A stretch of 64,000 nt of DNA from Oscillospiraceae bacterium (GTDB lineage Bacteria > Bacillota > Clostridia > Oscillospirales > Oscillospiraceae), in NCBI GenBank assembly GCA_017482385.1, contig JAFUNI010000016.1:124001-188000 (forward strand), written 5' to 3'. Below the pieces are notes generated by a model. That model was not told the origin of the DNA. It worked only from the letters and a program-made list of their open reading frames with translations, and did not search any database. Each line of letters begins with the position of its first letter. Position 1 is the stretch's first letter. Below, one piece after another: positions 34,706 through 43,319 of this stretch. The translations under genes were made by a program, and so were the position numbers.

Positions 34706-34725
34706 TAGGGTTTGTATGGTAAAAT
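34697..34725 (+). promoter_or_regulatory. promoter of the symporter-GH2 operon
   Basis: TTTTCG (34697-34702), 17 bases, then TAAAAT (34720-34725). The poor -35 is typical of activator-dependent promoters and it shares bases with the AraC promoter. Confidence 0.45.
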
Positions 34726-34785
34726 GTAAAAAAAGAAACGAGAGGTATGCGTTTCTTTGTTAAAATTGTTTAGGAGGTTTTGTCT

Positions 34786-36339
34786 GTGAAAACTACAAAA
34801 CAACCCCGTCCCTTTGGCATGCGGGACAAGCTTGCATATGCGGCTGGAGACCTTGGCTGTAATATGAGCTTTGCACTTAAGAGTACTGTGCAGACATTTT
34901 GGCTGGTTTATATGACCATGGAAACCGGTCTGCTATCTTTGCTGCTTCTGCTGGTTCAGATTTGGGATGCTGTAAACGATCCGCTAATCGGCTCTTTGAT
35001 TGATCACGACAGAAGAAGCTACAAGATGGGTAAGTTCAAAACCTATATTTTAATTGGTGCCTGCGGTTTGCTTGTTGGCGGTGCTGCAGTGTTCCTGCCT
35101 TTCCCCAATGCACCGGTTGTTCTTAAGGCAATGCTGTTTGTTGTGGGTTACATCGTTTGGGATGCGTTCTATACGATTGCGAATGTACCTTACGGTTCCA
35201 TGCTGTCTTTGGTTACCAGCGACAACGCAGAGCGGGCACAGCTTTCTACATGGCGCTCCATTGGATCTATGATCGGTAATATGCTCCCCATGGCTATTCT
35301 GCCTATGCTGATTTGGCAGAAGGTTACCTTCGATGGAACGACTTCCTTCTTGGATAAGATTCATATTCCCGAGGGATTTACTAAAGAGCAGTTTCTGATC
35401 AATCCGGAAACAAAATTGCCTTACGAGATCGGAGATAAGGTTCTCAGCCCCGAAACCGGAAAGCAGGTGGAGATTCTGTTGGGTGACCGGGTGTTTTGGG
35501 CTGCGCTGATTATGGGCATTATTGGTTTCCTTGCGTTTATCTTCATGATTAAGAACATCTCCGTTCGTGTAGATGAAAGCACTGTTAAGACCAGTGAAGG
35601 CGGAGAAAAAGTCAATATTTTCGGCACATTTGGCAAGTTTATGAAGAATAGACCCGCTGTTGGCTGCACGCTGGCTGCGATGGGTATGTTCCTTGGCATG
35701 AATGCTGCTACTACTGCAAGCACCATTATGTTTGCCACTTACTTCAATATGGCATCCCTTTCCGGTGTTGTGCAGATTGTTGGCTTCTTGCCGATGGTAT
35801 TCTTCATTCCCTTCATTAAGAAAATTGTTGTGAAGTACGGCAAGAAGGAAGCATCTGTTTTCGGTACCATTGTGTCTTTGGTTGGCGGTGTGTTCATGTT
35901 GATCTTCCCAATGGTTGGTAATGTGAAGTTATCTCTGATTCTTTTCCTGGCTGGCTTGGTGATTTATGGTGTCGGAATGGGTGTCTATACCTGTGTATCC
36001 TGGGCTATGATGGGCGATGCAATCGACTACAACGAATGGAAGTACGGTACGCGTGAAGAAGGCACGGTTTATGCGTTGCATTCTTTCTTCCGTAAGTTAG
36101 CGCAAGGCATCGGTCCTTCTGCTGTTCTGCTGATTATGGGTTGGCTGGGTTATGAAGCGAAGTACGGCACTATTGCGCAAAGTCAGCAGACTTCTCATAA
36201 TATGTGCTGGCTGGTAGCTGGTCTGTATCTGTTCAGTGCTGTTGTGCAGTTTATCGGTCTGGCTGTGATCTACAACCTTGACAAGAAAACTGTGGAAAAG
36301 ATGAACAGCGAGCTGTCTGAACGTCACGCTGCAAACTAA
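34786..36339 (+). CDS. GPH family sugar:cation symporter (MelB-like)
   Basis: 517 residues with about twelve membrane segments. The N-terminal YAAGDLGCNMSF and QIWDAVNDPLIGSLIDH are signature regions of the glycoside-pentoside-hexuronide symporters (cation site). It imports a glycoside or hexuronide with sodium or protons. A loop insertion of about 60 residues (about 195-250) is predicted between helices 6 and 7. The start is a GTG at 34786, 8 bases after AGGAGG; a TTG at 34780 is too near the site. The GH2 gene follows 69 bases later, so the symporter probably brings in its substrate. Confidence 0.88.
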   Translation: MKTTKQPRPFGMRDKLAYAAGDLGCNMSFALKSTVQTFWLVYMTMETGLLSLLLLLVQIWDAVNDPLIGSLIDHDRRSYKMGKFKTYILIGACGLLVGGAAVFLPFPNAPVVLKAMLFVVGYIVWDAFYTIANVPYGSMLSLVTSDNAERAQLSTWRSIGSMIGNMLPMAILPMLIWQKVTFDGTTSFLDKIHIPEGFTKEQFLINPETKLPYEIGDKVLSPETGKQVEILLGDRVFWAALIMGIIGFLAFIFMIKNISVRVDESTVKTSEGGEKVNIFGTFGKFMKNRPAVGCTLAAMGMFLGMNAATTASTIMFATYFNMASLSGVVQIVGFLPMVFFIPFIKKIVVKYGKKEASVFGTIVSLVGGVFMLIFPMVGNVKLSLILFLAGLVIYGVGMGVYTCVSWAMMGDAIDYNEWKYGTREEGTVYALHSFFRKLAQGIGPSAVLLIMGWLGYEAKYGTIAQSQQTSHNMCWLVAGLYLFSAVVQFIGLAVIYNLDKKTVEKMNSELSERHAAN

Positions 36340-36408
36340 AATGTACTGCCGCATCTGCCACCGGTAGATGCGGCAGTTCTTGAGAATATATTTAAGGAGG
36401 AAAATTCT

Positions 36409-38649
36409 TTGAGAACAATTATGAACCTGAACAGCCAGTGGTCTTTCTCCAAGGCCGCTACTGCTGTACCTGCTGAGATTGACAACAGCTGGGAGATCGT
36501 AAACCTGCCCCATACCTGGAACGCCATTGACGGCCAGGACGGCGGCAATGACTACCACCGTGGCACTTGCTACTATGCAAAGAAGCTGGATAAGAGCGAG
36601 CTGCCTGCCGGCGAGCGGTATTTCCTGGAGCTGCGTGGCGCAAACTCTTCTGCCGACGTGTATATGGACGGTAAGCACCTTGCTCACCATGACGGCGGTT
36701 ATTCCACCTGGCGCGTAGATGTGACTGACCACCTGGCAGGGGAGTGCCTGCTGGTTGTGGCTGTGGACAATGCGCCCAATGACCGTGTCTATCCCCAGAT
36801 GGCGGACTTCACCTTCTACGGCGGTCTGTACCGGGATGTGAATCTGATTGCAGTTCCTGCTGCTCACTTTGATCTGGAGTACTACGGCACTCCCGGCATC
36901 AAGGTTACCCCCATCATGGATGGTGCCAATGCCGATGTGGAAGTGGAAGTATTTGTAACCAATGCTGATGGGAAGCAGATCCGCTACACCCTGCTGGATA
37001 AGAAAGGCAATGCTGTCGCTGAAACCACTACTGCCGATACCAAGGTCAGCTTCCACATGGAAAATGTCCACAAGTGGCATGGCCGCAAGGACCCCTATCT
37101 GTATACTGCCAAGGCTGAGCTGTTGGATAATGATGCCGCTATCGACGAGGTTTCTGCCCGTTTCGGCTGCCGTAGCTATGTGATCGACCCCAACAAGGGC
37201 TTTATCCTGAACGGTGAAGAATACCCCTTGCGCGGTGTTTCCCGACACCAGGACCGCTGGCAGAAGGGTAATGCATTGAGCAAGGAAGACCATGCGGAGG
37301 ATGTGGCGCTGATCTGCGAGGTGGGCGCTACCACTATCCGTTTGGCTCACTACCAGCACGACCAGTACTTCTATGACCTGTGTGACGAGGCCGGTCTGGT
37401 GATTTGGGCTGAAATTCCCTATATTTCCCAGCATATGCCCGGTGGCCGTGAAAACACCGTCAGCCAGATGAAGGAACTGATCACCCAGAACTACAACCAC
37501 GCCTGTATCGTAGTTTGGGGTCTGTCCAATGAGATCACCATGAAGGGTGAGAAGGATCCCGACCTGCTGGAGAATCACCGCATCTTGAATGACCTTGTCC
37601 ACGAGATGGACAAGACCCGTCTTACCACTTTGGCTGCAATTTCTATGTGTCCCATGGATGCAGAGTACCTGCAGATTCCCAATTGTGTGTCCTATAACCA
37701 CTATTTCGGTTGGTACGGTGGCGAGACCTCTATGAATGGCCCTTGGTTCGATAAGTTCCATGCAATGCACCCCAATCTGCCTGTCGGCATTTCCGAGTAC
37801 GGCTGTGAGGCGCTGAACTGGCACACCTCTACCCCCACCCAGGGTGACTACACTGAGGAATATCAGGCGTATTACCACGAGGAGCTCATCAAGTGCATTG
37901 CTGAGCGTCCCTACCTGTGGGCGACCCACGTGTGGAATATGTACGACTTTGGCGCCGATGCCCGTTCCGAGGGTGGTGAGAACGGTCAGAACCATAAGGG
38001 TCTGATCACCATCGACCGTAAGTATAAGAAGGATGCGTTCTTTGCTTACAAGGCATGGTTGAATCCCGAGCCTATGATCCACTTGTGCGGCAAGCGCTAT
38101 GTGGATCGTGTGGAGGATGTGACCAAGGTCACTGTTTACTCCAACTGCGAGACCGTTGAGCTGTTTGCAAACGGTGAGTCCCTGGGCGTGCAGAAGAATA
38201 ACGGCCTGCCCTTCTTCTACTTTGATGTTCCCAACAAGGGCGAAACCAAGCTGGTTGCCGTTGCCGGTGAACTGAAGGATGAAAGCGTCATCAAGAAGGT
38301 GGAAACCTTTAATGAGGACTACCGTCTGAAAGAAAAGGGCGCTGTTCTCAACTGGTTTGATGTGGATGCCCCCGAGGGTCGCCTGTCCCTAAACAGCAAG
38401 ATGAGTGAGATCATGGCTACCTTCCGCGGTAAGCTGGTGCTCGGTAAGCTGTTTATGAAGCTGAAGAAAGGCATGAGCGGTGGCGGTGGCGCAGCCGGCT
38501 TTGAGATGACCGAGGGTATGATGGAAATGATGGGTGGTTTCACCCTGCTGCGACTGACCAGTCTGGTTGGCATGATGAACATTTCTTTCACCAAGGAAGA
38601 ACTTTTGGAGCTGAACAAGAAGCTTAATAAGATTAAGTGTAAGAAATAA
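36409..38649 (+). CDS. GH2 beta-galactosidase/beta-glucuronidase family hydrolase
   Basis: 746 residues, no signal peptide. N-terminal sugar-binding sandwich, immunoglobulin-like domain, then a TIM barrel with acid/base E375 (VVWGLSNE) and nucleophile E463 (GISEYGCEA). GH2 enzymes remove beta-galactose, glucuronate or mannose. Start: TTG at 36409 is 8 bases after AAGGAGG, while the first ATG (36421) is 20 bases away, so a TTG start is favoured. The last about 85 residues are an unusual Met/Gly-rich and then Lys-rich tail unlike the core. Partner of the upstream symporter; sugar specificity uncertain. Confidence 0.87.
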   Translation: MRTIMNLNSQWSFSKAATAVPAEIDNSWEIVNLPHTWNAIDGQDGGNDYHRGTCYYAKKLDKSELPAGERYFLELRGANSSADVYMDGKHLAHHDGGYSTWRVDVTDHLAGECLLVVAVDNAPNDRVYPQMADFTFYGGLYRDVNLIAVPAAHFDLEYYGTPGIKVTPIMDGANADVEVEVFVTNADGKQIRYTLLDKKGNAVAETTTADTKVSFHMENVHKWHGRKDPYLYTAKAELLDNDAAIDEVSARFGCRSYVIDPNKGFILNGEEYPLRGVSRHQDRWQKGNALSKEDHAEDVALICEVGATTIRLAHYQHDQYFYDLCDEAGLVIWAEIPYISQHMPGGRENTVSQMKELITQNYNHACIVVWGLSNEITMKGEKDPDLLENHRILNDLVHEMDKTRLTTLAAISMCPMDAEYLQIPNCVSYNHYFGWYGGETSMNGPWFDKFHAMHPNLPVGISEYGCEALNWHTSTPTQGDYTEEYQAYYHEELIKCIAERPYLWATHVWNMYDFGADARSEGGENGQNHKGLITIDRKYKKDAFFAYKAWLNPEPMIHLCGKRYVDRVEDVTKVTVYSNCETVELFANGESLGVQKNNGLPFFYFDVPNKGETKLVAVAGELKDESVIKKVETFNEDYRLKEKGAVLNWFDVDAPEGRLSLNSKMSEIMATFRGKLVLGKLFMKLKKGMSGGGGAAGFEMTEGMMEMMGGFTLLRLTSLVGMMNISFTKEELLELNKKLNKIKCKK

Positions 38650-38659
38650 ATATAAAATA

Positions 38660-38686
38660 CGCCTCCGATGTTTCGGAGGCGCATTT
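38660..38686 (+). terminator. terminator of the symporter-GH2 operon
   Basis: CGCCTCCGA and TCGGAGGCG (loop TGTT), then CATTTTT. Confidence 0.85.
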
Positions 38687-38692
38687 TTCAAA

Positions 38693-38721
38693 TTGACAAA
38701 ATCCTCTGGGGGTATTACAAT
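38693..38721 (+). promoter_or_regulatory. promoter of metY
   Basis: TTGACA (38693-38698), 17 bases, TACAAT (38716-38721). No T-box or SAM riboswitch fits in the 30 bases before the gene. Confidence 0.8.
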
Positions 38722-38750
38722 ATTGCTATCTACTTTTTGAGGTGATTTAC

Positions 38751-40037
38751 ATGGAACAAAAACTCCGTACCGAAACCCTGTGTATCCAGGCAGGTTACAG
38801 CCCCGAAAGCGGCGAACCCCGCCAGATTCCTATTATTCAAAGCACTACCTTTAAGTATGCAACATCCGAGGATATGGGCAAGCTGTTTGACCTGGAAGCC
38901 TCCGGTTATTTCTATTCCCGTTTGCAGAACCCCACCTGCGATATGGTAGCAGCCAAGATCGCGGCCCTGGAGGGCGGCACAGCCGCTATGCTCACCGGTT
39001 CCGGCCAGGCGGCAAACTTCTATGCTATGTTCAATATCGCATCCTGCGGTGATCATATCGTTTCTTCTTCCGCAATTTACGGCGGCACATTCAATCTGAT
39101 CTCTGTGACTATGAAGCGGATGGGTATCGATGTGACCTTTGTCAGCCCCGATGCTACCTACGAGGAGATCTGCGCTGCTATCCGCCCCAATACCAAGCTG
39201 GTGTTCGGTGAGACAATTGCAAATCCCGCACTGAATGTGCTGGATATTGAAGTCTTTGCCAAGGCTGCTCACGATAACGGCCTGCCCTTTATCATTGACA
39301 ATACCTTCGCAACTCCCGTCAATTGCCGGCCTATCGAGTGGGGCGCTGATATTGTTACCCATTCCACAACCAAGTATATGGACGGCCACGGTGTTGCTGT
39401 GGGTGGCTGTATCGTCGACAGTGGCAAGTTTGATTGGACCAAGTACCCGGACAAGTTCCCCGGCTTGTGCACTCCCGATGACAGCTATCACGGTGTCACC
39501 TATACCGAGCGCTTCGGCTTGGAGGGCGCGTTTATTACCAAGTGTACCGCCCAGCTGATGCGTGACCTGGGTTCTATCCAGTCTCCTCAGAGCGCATTCT
39601 ATCTGAACTTAGGTCTGGAGAGCCTGCCTTTCCGTATGAAGCAGCACTGCGCCAATGCCCAGGCCATTGCCGAGTTCCTCAGCACCAATGAAAAGGTCGC
39701 GTGGGTCAAGTACTGCGGCTTGAAGGAAGACAAGTACTACGAGGTTGCAAAGAAGTATATGCCCAATGGCTCTTGCGGTGTTATCTCCTTCGGCCTCAAG
39801 GGCGGACGGAAGGCGGCCGAGGTGTTTATGAAGCATCTGAAGCTGGGCTCTATCGAGACCCATGTTGCTGACTCCCGCACCTGCTGCCTGCACCCGGCGT
39901 CTGCTACTCACCGGCAGATGACCGACGAGCAGCTGGAAGCCGCCGGCGTAGGCGCAGACCTGATCCGATTGAGCTGCGGCTTGGAAAACAGCGAAGACCT
40001 GATTGCCGACTTGAAGCAGGCCATCGAAAAAGTATAA
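38751..40037 (+). CDS. metY: O-acetylhomoserine sulfhydrylase (MetY type)
   Basis: 428 residues, standard for the MetY branch of Cys/Met-metabolism PLP enzymes. The PLP lysine is K208 in THSTTKYMDGHG. SGYFYSRLQNPT and LTGSGQAAN are family segments, and IETHVADSRTCCLHPASATH is the characteristic C-terminal block. It makes homocysteine from O-acetylhomoserine and sulfide (or methionine from methanethiol). The ATG at 38751 follows GAGGTGA; a GTG at 38742 lies inside that site. Single gene with promoter and terminator. Confidence 0.92.
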   Translation: MEQKLRTETLCIQAGYSPESGEPRQIPIIQSTTFKYATSEDMGKLFDLEASGYFYSRLQNPTCDMVAAKIAALEGGTAAMLTGSGQAANFYAMFNIASCGDHIVSSSAIYGGTFNLISVTMKRMGIDVTFVSPDATYEEICAAIRPNTKLVFGETIANPALNVLDIEVFAKAAHDNGLPFIIDNTFATPVNCRPIEWGADIVTHSTTKYMDGHGVAVGGCIVDSGKFDWTKYPDKFPGLCTPDDSYHGVTYTERFGLEGAFITKCTAQLMRDLGSIQSPQSAFYLNLGLESLPFRMKQHCANAQAIAEFLSTNEKVAWVKYCGLKEDKYYEVAKKYMPNGSCGVISFGLKGGRKAAEVFMKHLKLGSIETHVADSRTCCLHPASATHRQMTDEQLEAAGVGADLIRLSCGLENSEDLIADLKQAIEKV

Positions 40038-40043
40038 AATATT

Positions 40044-40073
40044 AACACCCACGGGAATGATCCCGTGGGTGTT
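40044..40073. terminator. bidirectional terminator
   Basis: 13-base perfect arms around ATGA with A-rich and T-rich sides, between metY and the convergent zinc-ribbon gene. Confidence 0.9.
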
Positions 40074-40077
40074 ATTT

Positions 40078-40650
40078 TTAGTTAACAGCGGAAACTTGTT
40101 CCAAGCTGGGGGCTGTCGGTGTGCTGCTTGACCTGGAATCCAAAACAGCATTGATGTAAGCGAGTAGCTTTTCACCGTCGATCTTATCGTAGATCTTGCT
40201 GTAGGTTTCCTTGGCGTTGATCAGATATTTGCGGATCCGGGGATAGACAGTATGATCTTCCGGGTTCTGCATATATTTGCAAACAGCGTAAAGGCATTGC
40301 GCATCCGGATACATCTTCTCTGCGGCAATATACAAATACGGGATAGCTTGGCCGTATGCTTTGTTATTAAAGTGGTTGAGACCCAGCACGTAGAGAATCT
40401 CCACATCACCGGAAGGGGAGGCGGCTTTCAGCAGTGTCAGCACCTCGGGTGTGATCTTGTGGGTGTGGTAGGCTTCTTTGGCTAACTGAACCAGGGACTC
40501 TGTTTCAAGGGAATCCAGAGTTTCCGAAGAAAAGCGATAGGCCAAAGCATCCTTCACAGTGATTTGGCTGCCGCAGGTCAGACAGTAAGCGGTTTCAAAG
40601 CTGTCTTCTGTTTCGCAGGGTGCGCCGCAGGTAGTGCAACGAATTTTCAA
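40078..40650 (-). CDS. zinc-ribbon protein with TPR/SEL1-like repeats
   Basis: 190 residues. CTTC (5-8) and CLTC (23-26) make a zinc ribbon. From about residue 85 helical repeats appear (ILYVLGLNHFNNKAYGQA, AIPYLYIAAEKMYPDAQ), of TPR/SEL1 type. No signal peptide or membrane span. The start is a TTG at 40650, with AAAGGAAG 7 bases ahead; an overlapping ATG is in another frame. It lies 22 bases after the larger membrane-repeat gene and forms a two-gene operon with it. No function recognised. Confidence 0.72.
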   Translation of the reverse strand: MKIRCTTCGAPCETEDSFETAYCLTCGSQITVKDALAYRFSSETLDSLETESLVQLAKEAYHTHKITPEVLTLLKAASPSGDVEILYVLGLNHFNNKAYGQAIPYLYIAAEKMYPDAQCLYAVCKYMQNPEDHTVYPRIRKYLINAKETYSKIYDKIDGEKLLAYINAVLDSRSSSTPTAPSLEQVSAVN

Positions 40651-40672
40651 AACGCATCTTCCTTTCTAATCA

Positions 40673-43087
40673 TCACAGGATAAGGAGCAAGCAGCAGACA
40701 TGCAGCGCGGCAAGACCAAGGCAAATGAGCCACTGGGCGACACCTGCAACCTTGGCGATCATACTGCCAATACCGCAACTGATCTGCGTGCTATGGCTTC
40801 GGGTATGAGCCTTAAGTTTGCATAGATAGAACTCAAGCAGTGTGCGGATCATGCCGATCAAAGCCAAAACGCCTGCGACAGCGGGTGAGGCGTTGAACCC
40901 TGCGATATCCGGACATATGCAAACATAGGTCAAAACACCAAAGACAGCAAATAACCAAAGTAATTTCGACCTGTTTTTGCTGACATAGGTGGGCGCAACC
41001 ATACCGTTTGTCAGGGATAGAATACCGGCAATCAATGCGGCGAGAATGTTGATAGCATAGAGTGCAATGTTCTGGGGAAGCTCCTTGTACGCATCCATAA
41101 GATTCCAGGCACTGACGATAGCAGAAAACAAACACTTAGCAAAAGCCAAAATGGTGCACACAAGGAATAAGTTAAGGGCAATAGATAGGGTCAGCTGCCA
41201 TCTTTCCTTCACTTTTATTTGCTTTTGCGCCAGTGCCAGCTTCGCATTATTGAGCTCCTTAACTTGATTCAGCTTGGTTTCCAGATCTGCTGCCCAACCA
41301 TCACAGGTGGCCTGCAAGGCAGCCATCTTTTGTTTCCAGTCAGAAGAGAGCGCTTCTTGGCCGTCGCCGGAGGCGGCGAGGACTTGTTGATAGGGCGCAT
41401 CCAGATCCGTTTGCAAGGATTCTGTATAGTGACGGCAATTATCGATTGCGTCTTCTGCTGCAGCAAAGGCTGTGATGATGGATTCCTGCTTATCGCTGAT
41501 TTGGTAGCAACTCCGTTTGGGGTCGGCCTTTTCCAAATACTGCTGCCACTTTTCTATATTCTTTGTGACTTCCGGAGGGATCAGCTCCTCAGCCTTTGCA
41601 GAGAAGTTATTGGTAATGCGGGCCAAAAAGATCTGATAGGGGAGGAGGCTTCCTTGCATATAGGCGGAAGCTTCTGTGACGATTTCAGAGGAGGCAGAGG
41701 GTAATTGCACGGTGTCCAGCAGAAAGTCGTTAAATTTGGCTTGAATGGCTTCGACCTGCTCCTGCTGGGCATTGGCGATAGCATCTGCGTAGTATTGGCA
41801 GATGAATTTGAATAGCAGGGGGTCGGTGACTATGCCGTCTTTTTTGCCATAACGGACAGTCAGACCCTTGGCAGCAATCAAATAAGTGGTTACGATGCTG
41901 TAGGGGGAGAGCTCCTCGGAAACAGCATTTACCATTTCTGCGGTGATTTTTCGAGCGGTTTCCGTTGCCCAAACAGGGTCGATGGCGGACACTTCCGCAG
42001 GCGTGCTGAAGTCCGGTACTGGGATAGCTTCCCCATTGGGAGCGCAGGCGTTGGCCTCCTGCTGCGCAATCATTATGGCATAGCTATCCGCATCTAAACG
42101 GACAGGTGTTTTGACTGTTTGTGGCTCTTTTCCTGTAAAATCCAGAATGGAGCGAAAGATCCTTGCGTAATAATCTTGGAGGATTCCTTTTATTTCATCG
42201 GAAAGCTGCGGGTTGCTTGCTTTATACAGCTTTATCAGTTTCAGCATTGCAGCGGGTGCGTCAGATGAAAATTTGGTGAACCCATCAGTATCCACCAAAG
42301 CCTGATGAATGCTCACCAAAGGATCGTCGGTGGATGCTGCTGCCTTGTAGTGATCTGTCCAAATTCGGGCCAGTTGTGTCTGCTTGGATTTGATGGCGTC
42401 CAAGCACTTTAGATGGGCACCCAACAAGGTGCGCTTGGCTACAGATGTGAAATAAGCCTTCTTTTCGGTATCAGCCCATTTAATGGCGCTTAAGTACCAG
42501 CGGTCGTTATCAATGGGGATGCTTCTGGCGATCAGTTGTTCGTCGTCAGGACATTGCCGGTTGTGCAGTAAGAGTTTCCAGTTGAAATCGGCAATTTCGT
42601 TGGTTAAATCGCTGTATATTGCATCTGCATCGGGAAGTGTCTCGTGGCTGTCTTCCCACATTTTCATAGCATTGTGATACTGCTGGGCGGTTTCCTTCAG
42701 CTCTCCGTGGGCCAAATGTATCTTTGCCCGGCTGCGGCAAGCCTTGATGCTGCCAGCGTAGATATGCATATTCAGCTGGTGCAGATGTAACTGCATCGGC
42801 TCAGGAGCAAAGCGGACGGCTTTTTTGTAAGAGCTGTCATTGTCTATGATGTACTGCGCCGAAGCTAAGTCCTTAAGGGAGGAGATTCGGCGTGATGCCA
42901 TCAGCTTGTATAGATAGGCTAAAGGATTTTCTGGTTCTGCATCTAAAACCTTTTCGCAATATAAGTCGGCCTGAATAAATTCACCGTCTTCCAAGAATAA
43001 AAGAATACGCTTCAGCAAAGATGCGGTAGCAGCATCGTCTGAAAGATAAGGCATGCTGTCTTTTTGCAGTTCATCAACGAAAGTCAT
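40673..43087 (-). CDS. uncharacterised repeat protein with C-terminal membrane domain
   Basis: 804 residues. The first about 200 residues show helical TPR-like repeats (a stretch with LYCEKVLDAEPENPLAYLY). The middle is largely helical with a probable coiled coil at about 585-640 (LETKLNQVKELNNAKLALAQ). Then about four or five hydrophobic segments fill the last about 165 residues. Topology: a large cytoplasmic part anchored at the membrane. GGAGG is 8 bases before the ATG at 43087. First gene of the operon with the zinc-ribbon TPR protein. Family not recognised. Confidence 0.7.
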   Translation of the reverse strand: MTFVDELQKDSMPYLSDDAATASLLKRILLFLEDGEFIQADLYCEKVLDAEPENPLAYLYKLMASRRISSLKDLASAQYIIDNDSSYKKAVRFAPEPMQLHLHQLNMHIYAGSIKACRSRAKIHLAHGELKETAQQYHNAMKMWEDSHETLPDADAIYSDLTNEIADFNWKLLLHNRQCPDDEQLIARSIPIDNDRWYLSAIKWADTEKKAYFTSVAKRTLLGAHLKCLDAIKSKQTQLARIWTDHYKAAASTDDPLVSIHQALVDTDGFTKFSSDAPAAMLKLIKLYKASNPQLSDEIKGILQDYYARIFRSILDFTGKEPQTVKTPVRLDADSYAIMIAQQEANACAPNGEAIPVPDFSTPAEVSAIDPVWATETARKITAEMVNAVSEELSPYSIVTTYLIAAKGLTVRYGKKDGIVTDPLLFKFICQYYADAIANAQQEQVEAIQAKFNDFLLDTVQLPSASSEIVTEASAYMQGSLLPYQIFLARITNNFSAKAEELIPPEVTKNIEKWQQYLEKADPKRSCYQISDKQESIITAFAAAEDAIDNCRHYTESLQTDLDAPYQQVLAASGDGQEALSSDWKQKMAALQATCDGWAADLETKLNQVKELNNAKLALAQKQIKVKERWQLTLSIALNLFLVCTILAFAKCLFSAIVSAWNLMDAYKELPQNIALYAINILAALIAGILSLTNGMVAPTYVSKNRSKLLWLFAVFGVLTYVCICPDIAGFNASPAVAGVLALIGMIRTLLEFYLCKLKAHTRSHSTQISCGIGSMIAKVAGVAQWLICLGLAALHVCCLLLIL

Positions 43088-43137
43088 TGCCGAAACCTCC
43101 ATTCAAAAGTGAGATAAAGGGTAAAAAAGTATTATTA

Positions 43138-43166
43138 ATTGTAACATTTGGAGATTTTCTTGTCAA
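43138..43166 (-). promoter_or_regulatory. promoter of the repeat-protein/zinc-ribbon operon
   Basis: On the minus strand TTGACA (43161-43166), 17 bases, TACAAT (43138-43143). Confidence 0.8.
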
Positions 43167-43236
43167 GACGGTTAACATAAAATTCCTTTGCGCGTTAATA
43201 TTAGGCGTAATAATGGAATAAAAACGAATTTAGCTA

Positions 43237-43265
43237 TTGCGCTGTGGACGAAAAGCGTGTATAAT
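43237..43265 (+). promoter_or_regulatory. promoter of the FGGY kinase operon
   Basis: TTGCGC (43237-43242), 17 bases, TATAAT (43260-43265) preceded by TG. Confidence 0.7.
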
Positions 43266-43319
43266 AAATTGGAATAAGAATGTGCGGATTTATATTCTGT
43301 TAAATAGGAGGATCGGAAC

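Noticed and set aside
36097..38082. Long minus-strand open frame opposite the symporter end and GH2 gene
   Set aside because: No domain signal and starts within the GH2 coding region.
38722..38750. SAM riboswitch or T-box ahead of metY
   Set aside because: Only about 30 bases lie between promoter and gene, too few for either.
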